Assembly: GCA_946188165.1 (NCBI GenBank)
Contig: CAMHTW010000019.1
Span: forward strand, 1 to 57,397
DNA: 57,397 nt
Direction: 5' to 3'
DNA from: an uncultured Prevotella sp.
GTDB lineage: Bacteria; Bacteroidota; Bacteroidia; Bacteroidales; Bacteroidaceae
Shown: piece after piece, positions 19,264 through 27,924 of the stretch
Layout of the letters: every line of letters starts with the position of its first letter
Position numbering within the stretch: the stretch's first letter is position 1
The notes under the pieces: model-generated
What the model saw: the letters and a program-made list of their open reading frames with translations, nothing else
What the model was told of the DNA's origin: nothing
Database searches by the model: none
Translations under genes and position numbers: made by a program

Positions 19264-21234
19264 ATGATTACCAAGACAATAAAACAGTTCTTTTGGGCAG
19301 CTTTACTAAGCTGTGGCATGACTGTAGGCATGACCTCGTGTGTCGATAACGACGACGATGTGCCCATGAACCGATATACTGCAGAAAAGATGACTGCAGC
19401 CCAGTTCCTCACGGAGAACGAGAGCCGTGTGGGAGATTTCATTACCCTCCTGAAGCGAACATCCTACTTCGCCATGCTTTCCACGTATGGCGACTACACA
19501 GTGTTTGCCCCCAATAATGAGGCTTTTGCTAAGTATATGGCCACCAACAACTATAAAAGCATTGACGAAATTCCTTTAGCTGTCTGCGACACACTGGCCC
19601 GTACGCATATCATCAAGACCAAGGCTTACTTCACTACAGATATTTCGGAAGGCTCCTTGGGTATGAACATGGCAGAGACCTTTATTGAACTCTCTATCAA
19701 TACCGATGCAGAAAACAACAACGCCGTTGTTCACTTTGCCAACAAGGTGGCACGCATGGTAGAGTATGACGACTCTGTCACGAATGGTGTGGTACACATT
19801 GTGAACAACATTATTCCGCGTACCAGCGACAAGTTGCCCGATGTCATTAAAGCTGATTCTACAGTATCCATTTTCGCAGAAGCATTGTTTATGACCGGCT
19901 TGGCAGACTCACTGATGGCTTACGAAGACAAGAACTATCCTGAGTGGGGTGCCGACAAGGCATCGCAGGACTCTGCCTACACTTGGAACCTCTCGCTGAA
20001 ATGTAAGGCAGAGGGTAGCGATCCTATCCAGTGGGTGCAGAAGCGCTACTTTAAGTTTACTGCCTTCATTGAGCCAGACTCTATCTACAAAAAGTTTGGT
20101 ATCAATAATGTCAGCGACCTGGAGGCATACGCCAAGAAAATCTATGATGCCGTCTATCCTGAGGATGCCGGCCTCTATGATAAGGACTACAGAAACCGTA
20201 AGAATCCGCTGAATCGTTTTATCAGCTATCACCTCATCGACCGTGTGCTGCCTTACGATGAAATCATCATGCGTAAAGACTGCTTCAAGCACTGGGACAT
20301 TGACAAGTGCGATCCTGAAGAGTTCTACGAGACCATGTGTCCTGGCACGCTGGTTCGTTTCAGCAGCTACAATGAGCAACTCTACATCAATCGCAAGGGT
20401 CACAAGGCCAATGTCGAGGTTCCGGGCGTACGTGTTTGGAAGAGCACCGAATCAGGTTCATCTCTACAACAGGCACCCAATGGCATATATCACTATCTTG
20501 ACGAAATACTTGCTTACACGACAGAAGTTCGTGACGTAGTCTTGAACTGCCGTATCCGTTTCGATTCGACCGTATTGAGTCCTGACTTTGCAAACAGCGA
20601 CCGTCCTCGCTATGGTGAGGATAAGCTAAGAGGCTACCGTCTCGGCTACATCAAAAACTGGAGAGTATTAGGCGAGAAGGCTGTCATCGGCCTGCATGGC
20701 GAAGGTGTTTGGTGGCAGCACTATAAGAGCAATGGTATCACTGTCAGCGGAATCTTCGATATGACGATTAAACTGCCACCAGTACCCACGGGCACCTACG
20801 AGATTCGTACAGGCTACACGGTGAACCCAGAACGTGGTGTTGTTCAGTTCTATCTGAATAATGTTCCTTGCGGTATTCCTGCCGACCTGCGTATCTATGG
20901 TCCAGACCCATCAATTGGCTGGGTGGCTGATGTGACAGGCGATGACACTGAAGCCAGAAATGCCAACAAGGCTATTGACAAGGCCATGCACAACCGTGGT
21001 TATATGAAAGCCATGGACTGCTATTGGCAAGGTGCAGCCAAAGAGAATGTTCTCCGTGCAAAGGAAAACAACTTGCGCTACGTCTTGACCACTCAGTATC
21101 TTGACGCCAACGAGACCTATTATCTGCGTGCCCGTCAGGTGCTGAAGGATCCTGAATGCTATTGGAGCTTTGACTATATTGAACTTTGTCCGAAGAGCGT
21201 CTATGGAAGTCCCGAAGGCGAAGATACGCACTAA
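19264..21234 (+). CDS. Fasciclin-domain lipoprotein (SusCD-associated)
   Basis: 656 residues with lipobox GMTSC (Cys about 24) followed by VDNDDD, an acidic surface-export-like stretch. FAS1 features: TVFAPNNEAFAKYMATNNY, VVHFANKVARMVEYDDSVTNGVVHIVNNII, and a second region with ISYHLIDRVLPYDEI. The C-terminal 250 residues are beta-rich (TGTYEIRTGYTVNPERGVVQFYLNN) and resemble a ligand-binding sandwich. The gene sits between the two SusCD pairs, 26 bases after SusD, and is preceded by AT-rich repeats (TTAGTAATTAG). Possible surface glycan-binding protein; no enzymatic motif is seen. Confidence 0.75.
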   Translation: MITKTIKQFFWAALLSCGMTVGMTSCVDNDDDVPMNRYTAEKMTAAQFLTENESRVGDFITLLKRTSYFAMLSTYGDYTVFAPNNEAFAKYMATNNYKSIDEIPLAVCDTLARTHIIKTKAYFTTDISEGSLGMNMAETFIELSINTDAENNNAVVHFANKVARMVEYDDSVTNGVVHIVNNIIPRTSDKLPDVIKADSTVSIFAEALFMTGLADSLMAYEDKNYPEWGADKASQDSAYTWNLSLKCKAEGSDPIQWVQKRYFKFTAFIEPDSIYKKFGINNVSDLEAYAKKIYDAVYPEDAGLYDKDYRNRKNPLNRFISYHLIDRVLPYDEIIMRKDCFKHWDIDKCDPEEFYETMCPGTLVRFSSYNEQLYINRKGHKANVEVPGVRVWKSTESGSSLQQAPNGIYHYLDEILAYTTEVRDVVLNCRIRFDSTVLSPDFANSDRPRYGEDKLRGYRLGYIKNWRVLGEKAVIGLHGEGVWWQHYKSNGITVSGIFDMTIKLPPVPTGTYEIRTGYTVNPERGVVQFYLNNVPCGIPADLRIYGPDPSIGWVADVTGDDTEARNANKAIDKAMHNRGYMKAMDCYWQGAAKENVLRAKENNLRYVLTTQYLDANETYYLRARQVLKDPECYWSFDYIELCPKSVYGSPEGEDTH

Positions 21235-21286
21235 CTCAAATTTAAATAATGAGAAAATGAGAAAATGAGTTATTATTTTAATCATT

Positions 21287-22984
21287 ATGAATATGAAAAC
21301 AATTAATATAAATAAAAAGAGATTGATGAATTTGAAGAAATTGGGATGCACTGCATTTCTCATTTTCTCAATCTCTCAATCTCTCAATCTCCTTACTGCC
21401 TGTTCAGACTGGAACGACCATTACGAGAACACTGCAGAAGGCGGTGCTGCCAGTGGTACGCTCTGGCAACAGCTAAAGGCCAATCCTCAGCTGAGCGACT
21501 TCTGCGAGGTCTTGGAACAGACCAAAGTATATCGCATGCACAAGAAGACCCCCGTCAGCTATGCCGACCTTCTTAACAGCGGCCAGGCCTTTACGGTCAT
21601 GGCTCCTGTGAATAACTCATTCAACAAGGACTCTCTGCTTCAGTTGGTCCAGACTGTTGCTGGTGACTCTTCTGTGGAAAAGAGCTTCGTGCAGAACCAT
21701 ATTGTCCGTTCGATGGTTTCGTCGGGACCTTATTCCGTCAGGATGCTGATGATGAACTTAAAGTATCAGGATATGGTAGACGGTAAAGTTGAAGGTGTTC
21801 CTGTAACCCTTGCCAACAACAAGACAAGCAACGGCGTGTTCCATGTGCTTGAACGTGCACTGCCCTATAAGTATAATCTCTTTGAGTTATTCTGCGACCA
21901 TCCTCAGTTGTCTGTCATTGGCGAAAAACTGCGTCGCTTCAACGAGGAAGTGTTCGACCCTGATGCTTCAGTGTCGAATGGTGTGGTGGATGGTGTACCC
22001 GTGTATGTCGATTCCGTTGTCTATGAGCGCAACCGTCTGTTAGATGCCATCGGTCTTCTGAGAGACGAGGACTCCCTCTATTATGTTGTCGCACCGACCA
22101 CTGAGGGTTGGAACGAAGCTTATAATGAGGCTTCTCAGTATTTCAAGTACGACGAGACTATTGAAAAGCGCGACTCATTGCAGCAGTACCACACGTTGCG
22201 TGCACTGATGGAAGACGCTGTCTTCAATCTGACTGACCAGAGGTCTGTCAAAGATTCTTTGATTTCTGTTCCTTACATCCACACGGTTCCGAATTACTCC
22301 AAGGGCAAGAAGGTTTACCACGTATTCCATAAGCCCTTCGAACCTGGCGGTATCCTTGATGGAGCCCAGCCGCTGTTGTGCAGCAACGGCATACTCTTCA
22401 CCACCCCGAAGTGGTCTCTTAAGCCAACGGATACTTATTTCAAGGATATCTTCATTGAGGGTGAGGATACCTATCTGATCTTCGATTATGACAGATGTAC
22501 CTACAATGTCCGTACTGTGACAGGCGACAGCATTTCCAATAAAAAATATTTGAGGATCAACTATGTGAATGCCACCCAGAACTGGACTGTCAATTTCCAG
22601 ATGAACAATACGCTGAGCGGCAGCTATGACGTATATGCTATCCTTTTGCCGAAGTCTGTTTACGACCAGGACAATGCTGACTTACGTCCCTGCAAGTTCA
22701 AGGCTACTATCAACTATATGGACGAAAAGGGCAAAGCAGCTGAATATGCCTGTCAGACAGAAGAAGGCAAGAGCGAATTCGTTTCTAACCCTGAGCGTGT
22801 TGACACCATCCTGCTGGCTCGCGACTTCAAGTTCCCTGCCTGCAACTATGGTCAGAGCAACATGAATTACAGTATTAAGATTCAAAGTTCAATCACAGCT
22901 CGTCAGACATCCCAGTATGCCCGCGAGATGTTCCTGGACTGTATCTATCTCAGACCTCACACCTCTAAATCAGAAGAACAATGA
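21287..22984 (+). CDS. Fasciclin-domain lipoprotein (SusCD-associated)
   Basis: 565 residues. Lipobox NLLTAC (Cys about 39), preceded by a signal core FLIFSISQSLNLL encoded by a simple CTCAAT-type repeat. FAS1 elements: LNSGQAFTVMAPVNNSFNKD and FVQNHIVRSMVSSGPY ... NGVFHVLERALPYKYNLF, then a second copy around YYVVAPTTEGWNEAYNE. A C-terminal beta-sandwich follows, similar in plan to the preceding 656-residue protein. In-frame ATGs at 21293 and 21326 are alternative starts that keep the lipobox. The stop overlaps the next SusC start by four bases (ATGA), indicating translational coupling. Confidence 0.75.
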   Translation: MNMKTININKKRLMNLKKLGCTAFLIFSISQSLNLLTACSDWNDHYENTAEGGAASGTLWQQLKANPQLSDFCEVLEQTKVYRMHKKTPVSYADLLNSGQAFTVMAPVNNSFNKDSLLQLVQTVAGDSSVEKSFVQNHIVRSMVSSGPYSVRMLMMNLKYQDMVDGKVEGVPVTLANNKTSNGVFHVLERALPYKYNLFELFCDHPQLSVIGEKLRRFNEEVFDPDASVSNGVVDGVPVYVDSVVYERNRLLDAIGLLRDEDSLYYVVAPTTEGWNEAYNEASQYFKYDETIEKRDSLQQYHTLRALMEDAVFNLTDQRSVKDSLISVPYIHTVPNYSKGKKVYHVFHKPFEPGGILDGAQPLLCSNGILFTTPKWSLKPTDTYFKDIFIEGEDTYLIFDYDRCTYNVRTVTGDSISNKKYLRINYVNATQNWTVNFQMNNTLSGSYDVYAILLPKSVYDQDNADLRPCKFKATINYMDEKGKAAEYACQTEEGKSEFVSNPERVDTILLARDFKFPACNYGQSNMNYSIKIQSSITARQTSQYAREMFLDCIYLRPHTSKSEEQ

Positions 22985-25900
22985 AGAAATATATCTTTTC
23001 CGGCATGATGCTACTTTGCTCACTGACAATGGTAGCACAAGAGAATACAGCGGCACAAGCTGCTCAAAGGGCAGAGACCTTTAAGACTGTGAAGGGACAG
23101 GTCATTGACGCCGCCACTCAGAAACCTATGGTCGGTGTCATCGTAACCGCCTTCGGTAACGACAAGTACTCGGCCATGACCAACGAGGAGGGCCGTTACA
23201 TGCTCAACGTCCCCAATTATGTCAGCTCGGTGCAGATGCGTATCGATGGCTATAACTATTCACAGTGTGCCATCGTCGAAGGCGAGGCAAACGGTAAGCT
23301 CTACCATGAGTCGTTTACCGAAGTCTATAAGCAACAGACCAATGCCATTCAGAGTTCTGAGGCTAACCGTTTTGCCAACACCTCCGAAGTTAGCATCGAC
23401 CCGTTCATTGCCCAGCAGTTGGGTGCCGACGTACGTTCGGTGTCGCGTGGCGGCAATGTGGGTCTGGGCAACAGCCTTCTCATCATGGGTATCAATTCAC
23501 TCAACAGCAATGCACAGCCCTTAGTCATTGTTGACGATGTCATCATGGACATGGAGTACAACCGCTCTACCTTGCACGACGGCTACTTCAACAACATGCT
23601 GGCCAACCTGAACGTGAACGATATCGAGAGTGTTCAAGTGCTGAAGAATGGTACTGCCCTCTATGGTGCCAAGGGTGCCAATGGCGTACTCATCATCAAG
23701 ACAAAGCGCAACAAGAGTATGGCCACGAAGATTGACGTGACCATCAACGGACGCTTTGACCTGATACCTCGTCTGCCAAAGATGATGGGTCCTGACGACT
23801 ACCGTCTTTACACCACGGAGCTTTTGGCTGGCAAGACCAAATATATCGATCAGTTCAAGTATTTGAACAGCGACCCGACCTACTTCTATTACAATCAGTA
23901 TCACAACGATACCGACTGGAAGGACGAGGTCTATAAGAATGCTTTCTCACAGAACTACGGCATCAACGTCCAAGGTGGTGACGATGTGGCATCCTATAAC
24001 CTTTCAGTAGGCTATTCGCTGGCCAACAGCACCCTGAAGAAGAACGACTTCACCCGTTTCAACATGCGTCTGAATACGGACATCAACATTACAAAGAAGT
24101 TTAACATCCGCTTTGACGCATCTTACAGTGATGTTGACCATTCGTTGTTCGACGACGGTGCACCTTCAGAGGTCTTGTCAGGTGTCATCACTTCGCCTGC
24201 ATTCCTCGCTTTGGCCAAGTCTCCCTTCCTGTCGCCATACGCTTACGACAATGCCGGTAATCCCAGTCATTATCTGGCCGAGGCCGACGACTATTTAGAG
24301 GGTATGTTCCAAGACCGTGGCCGCCTGGCCAATCCTGCCAGCATTCTGGCTCATGGCGAGGGCGACAACCGCAACTCGCTGGGCAACCGTCTCATTGTGT
24401 TTGCCGTTACTCCGAAATATGAGTTCAACGAGCACCTGACACTGAGCGAACACTTCGCACTGACACTGGTCAACACCAATGAGAACTACTATCTCCCCAT
24501 TCAGGGTGTACCTACATTCATTGTTGACGGTCTTGACGAGAGCACCACACTTCACAACTTAGTTCAGAGCCAGGCTTCAAGTCTTACCGCCATACAGAGC
24601 GACACCCGTCTGGCATGGAAACAGCAGTTCGGTGCCCATCAGGTCGGTGTCATGGGTGGTTTACGCTATCTGAACTCAGCCTACAAACTGACATCACAGC
24701 GCGGTTACAACACGCCTAACGACAAGGCGCCCAAGATGAGCTCTTCACTGAGTTTCAAGGACACCGACGGTGCCAATGACAAGACCACTGACCTCGTTTG
24801 GTATGCTTTGGCCGATTATAACTACGCACAGCGCTATTTTGTGAATGCCGGCCTGTCTGCCCATGCCTCTTCACGCTTCGGTAAGGATGCCGACGGTTTG
24901 AAGATGGGCGGTGTCGTCTGGGGTCTGTTCCCCAGTGTCGAGGCCGCTTGGGTCGCCACTAACGAAAGTTGGTTCCCCAAAACCGACCTGCTGAACTACC
25001 TGCGTCTGAATGTCGGTTACGATGTCACAGGTAACGATGATATCGACTATACGGCTTCACGCAGTTACTTCGTATCACGTCGAATGCTGAACAACAGCGT
25101 CACTGGTGTGGTCATCGGCAATATCGGCAATACCGATTTGAAGTGGGAAACCACCAAGCGACTGACTGCTGGCATCGAGGGTAACTTCCTGAACAATCGT
25201 CTGAACCTACGCTTCAACTATTTCAAGAGTTGGACCAATAATCTGCTCTCGCTCCGTCAGCTGGCTTGGACCAGCGGTCTGGATGCCAGCTGGAGCAACG
25301 AAGGCAAACTTGAGAACAGCGGTTTCGACGCACAGGCCACCGTCAAGGTGCTCAACCTGAAAGACTTCCGTTGGGAGGTCGGTGCCTCTATCGGTCATTA
25401 TAAGAATAAGGTGACTGCCCTGCCCGACAACGACCGTTCCTTCGAGACCGACGCCTATGGTGCCACCATTCAGACCAAGGTCGGTCAGCCTGTGGGCTTG
25501 TTCTACGGCTACAAGACCAATGGTGTCTATAGCACGACCGAAGAAGCCTTAGCCGACGGCAAGTATGTCGTTAAGGAAAATGGCGACAAGTATTTGTTTA
25601 TCGGTGGTGACATGAACTTTGCCGATATCTATCAAGACAAAGTCATCGACGAGAACGACCGTACCGTCATCGGTGACCCCAACCCCGATATCTATGGTAA
25701 CATCCACACCATGTTCAACTGGAAGAACCTGACACTTTCAGCTGTCTTCAACTACTCGCTGGGCAACGATGTCTTCAACTATCAGCGCTCACTCCTGGAG
25801 GGTGGTACTTACTTCCTGAACCAGACGACTGCCATGAATGGCCGTTGGACAACAGAGGGCCAGAAGACCGACATTCCTCGTGTCAGCTATAAGGACCCCA

Positions 25901-26172
25901 TGGGCAATTCACGCTTCAGCGACCGCTGGATAGAGGATGGCTCCTATCTGCGCCTGGCCTCTGTCACGCTGAGTTACTATCTGCCTATCCAGAGCACCTA
26001 TCTGCAGGGACTGACCATTTGGGGTAATGCTTCCAATCTGTTTACTATCACCAAGTATTTGGGCAGTAATCCTGACTGCGCCATTGCCGGAGGCATTCTG
26101 ACACAGGGCATCGACCGCGGCATTCTGTCCGCAGGCCGTTCCTTCTCCATCGGTGTGAACATCAACTTGTAA
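22981..26172 (+). CDS. SusC/RagA-family TonB-dependent transporter, second copy
   Basis: 1063 residues with a signal peptide (about 1-19, TMVA-Q), carboxypeptidase-regulatory-like domain (about 35-105, VKGQVIDAATQKPMVGVIV), plug (about 125-245, RSVSRGGNVGLGNSLLIMGI ... PLVIVDDVIMD ... GVLIIKTKRNK) and barrel. It diverges from the first SusC of the operon, most clearly in the extended EGEANGKLYHESFTEVYKQQ segment before the plug. Its start overlaps the preceding fasciclin gene by ATGA, and its own SusD follows after 30 bases. Confidence 0.95.
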   Translation: MKKYIFSGMMLLCSLTMVAQENTAAQAAQRAETFKTVKGQVIDAATQKPMVGVIVTAFGNDKYSAMTNEEGRYMLNVPNYVSSVQMRIDGYNYSQCAIVEGEANGKLYHESFTEVYKQQTNAIQSSEANRFANTSEVSIDPFIAQQLGADVRSVSRGGNVGLGNSLLIMGINSLNSNAQPLVIVDDVIMDMEYNRSTLHDGYFNNMLANLNVNDIESVQVLKNGTALYGAKGANGVLIIKTKRNKSMATKIDVTINGRFDLIPRLPKMMGPDDYRLYTTELLAGKTKYIDQFKYLNSDPTYFYYNQYHNDTDWKDEVYKNAFSQNYGINVQGGDDVASYNLSVGYSLANSTLKKNDFTRFNMRLNTDINITKKFNIRFDASYSDVDHSLFDDGAPSEVLSGVITSPAFLALAKSPFLSPYAYDNAGNPSHYLAEADDYLEGMFQDRGRLANPASILAHGEGDNRNSLGNRLIVFAVTPKYEFNEHLTLSEHFALTLVNTNENYYLPIQGVPTFIVDGLDESTTLHNLVQSQASSLTAIQSDTRLAWKQQFGAHQVGVMGGLRYLNSAYKLTSQRGYNTPNDKAPKMSSSLSFKDTDGANDKTTDLVWYALADYNYAQRYFVNAGLSAHASSRFGKDADGLKMGGVVWGLFPSVEAAWVATNESWFPKTDLLNYLRLNVGYDVTGNDDIDYTASRSYFVSRRMLNNSVTGVVIGNIGNTDLKWETTKRLTAGIEGNFLNNRLNLRFNYFKSWTNNLLSLRQLAWTSGLDASWSNEGKLENSGFDAQATVKVLNLKDFRWEVGASIGHYKNKVTALPDNDRSFETDAYGATIQTKVGQPVGLFYGYKTNGVYSTTEEALADGKYVVKENGDKYLFIGGDMNFADIYQDKVIDENDRTVIGDPNPDIYGNIHTMFNWKNLTLSAVFNYSLGNDVFNYQRSLLEGGTYFLNQTTAMNGRWTTEGQKTDIPRVSYKDPMGNSRFSDRWIEDGSYLRLASVTLSYYLPIQSTYLQGLTIWGNASNLFTITKYLGSNPDCAIAGGILTQGIDRGILSAGRSFSIGVNINL

Positions 26173-26202
26173 TTAGAAAATAGAAATTAGAAATTAGTAA
26201 TT

Positions 26203-27912
26203 ATGATTACCAAAGTAAAATATATCATCTGTGGAATCTGCGTCATCTGCGGTTTATTCTCATGCTCCAAGATGCTTGAGACAGAGTCCGACTTGGTGGA
26301 GTTTGAAGAGGACCACACGCTGAACCACGCTACAGACTCTGTGTATAGCGTGATGGGTATCATCAATAAGATGCAGATTATCGCCGACCGCATCGTGCTG
26401 TTGGGCGAGGTTCGCGGTGACTTGGTGCTGCCTACCGCTGCAGCCAATAGTGACCTGAAGCGCCTGTCAGAGTTCAATTTCAGCGAGAAGAACCGTTACA
26501 ATCAGATTAGCGACTACTATGCCGTCATCAACAACTGTAACTATTTCCTGGCACATATCGACACCGCCATGGAGCGTCGTGGCCGCAACCTGTTTATGCG
26601 CGAATACGCTGCCGTGAAGTCATACCGTGCGTGGACCTATCTGCAGCTGGCCCAGGCTTACGGCAGTGTACCCCTGATTCTGAAGCCGCTGATGACCGAG
26701 CGTGAGGCCGTCGAGGCTATGAAACAGACACCTGCTGACATCAAGGAAATCTGCGAGACGTTCATTGCCGACCTGACACCATACGTCGGTGTGAACCTGC
26801 CGCAATATGGCAACGTAGCCAATTCAAACTCTAAGTACCTGTTCATCCCCATGCGTGCCCTCTTAGGCGACCTTTGCCTCTGGGCAGGACGCTATCAGGA
26901 GGCAGCCCGCTGGTATCACGACTATCTGACCGACAAGTACGACCCCATCCAGATGAGCCATCAAAGTATCACCTGGGCTAACTCCACGCAGCTCAACTCT
27001 GTCTTCGACAACTATTATCCCATGGGCTCCTCGGATGAGTTATTAAGCTACATTCCCATGGAGGCACGCGTCTTCGACGGCACCATCAGCAACCTGCCAA
27101 ATCTGTTCAACTCGACCACAGAGAACAACTACTTCTACGAGTTGTCTCCGTCATACCAAATGGAAAAGATTTCAGCAAGCCAGACATATTGCTTTGAAGT
27201 CAGCTTGCCTGGTGCAACGACCAAGGACACGCTCTATGTGCCCCATGTCGGACTCTACCGCAGCGAATTAGCAGGCGACCTGCGTTATTTCTCTAACCAC
27301 ACCCTTAGCACCTATGGTGCCAAAAGCGACTATACAGAATACAACTCCTACATGCAGACCATCCATAAGGTGACGTCTAACCGCATCGTACTCTATCGCC
27401 GTACCATGGTCTATCTGCGTTATGCCGAGGCACTCAACCGTGCTGGTTTCCCGCAGTCGGCCTTTGCCATCCTGAAATACGGTATCTGCGACGACATTCT
27501 GAAAGCCCGCGTCGATGCTGCCGAGCTCCAAGCTGCTGGCGACCTTGTTTACTTCGACCCCGAGCTGTTTAGTTTTGATGGTACCTATTTCGGTGTCCAT
27601 TCTATGGGTTCGGGCGATTCGCATGCCAATGCCCACTACACCCTGCCCCAGCCCGATCAGGAATTGGCCACACGTCAGGACACCGTCAACTATCAGATTC
27701 CTCTGGTCGAAGATATGATTGTCACGGAGATGGCACTTGAGGGTGCTTTCGAAGGCTATCGCTTCAACGACCTGATGCGCGTAGCCCTGCGTCGTAACGA
27801 CCCTGCCTATCTGGCCGACCCCGTCAGCATGCGCTATGGTCTCCAGGCTCCCAACACCGAGCTGCGCCAGAAGCTGATGGAGCCCAAGAACTGGTATCTG
27901 CCACTCAAATAA
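26203..27912 (+). CDS. SusD/RagB-family lipoprotein, second copy
   Basis: 569 residues with lipobox GLFSC (Cys about 23). SusD family features: CSKMLETESDLVEFEEDHTL opening, YFLAHIDTAMERRG, AAVKSYRAWTYLQLAQAYG and the C-terminal ALEGAFEGYRFNDLMRVALR. It partners the SusC immediately upstream. Part of the signal peptide (YIICGICVICGLF) is encoded by three tandem 9-base units at 26227-26253, an odd origin for a secretion signal. Confidence 0.93.
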   Translation: MITKVKYIICGICVICGLFSCSKMLETESDLVEFEEDHTLNHATDSVYSVMGIINKMQIIADRIVLLGEVRGDLVLPTAAANSDLKRLSEFNFSEKNRYNQISDYYAVINNCNYFLAHIDTAMERRGRNLFMREYAAVKSYRAWTYLQLAQAYGSVPLILKPLMTEREAVEAMKQTPADIKEICETFIADLTPYVGVNLPQYGNVANSNSKYLFIPMRALLGDLCLWAGRYQEAARWYHDYLTDKYDPIQMSHQSITWANSTQLNSVFDNYYPMGSSDELLSYIPMEARVFDGTISNLPNLFNSTTENNYFYELSPSYQMEKISASQTYCFEVSLPGATTKDTLYVPHVGLYRSELAGDLRYFSNHTLSTYGAKSDYTEYNSYMQTIHKVTSNRIVLYRRTMVYLRYAEALNRAGFPQSAFAILKYGICDDILKARVDAAELQAAGDLVYFDPELFSFDGTYFGVHSMGSGDSHANAHYTLPQPDQELATRQDTVNYQIPLVEDMIVTEMALEGAFEGYRFNDLMRVALRRNDPAYLADPVSMRYGLQAPNTELRQKLMEPKNWYLPLK

Positions 27913-27924
27913 TCTGAGTGTATC

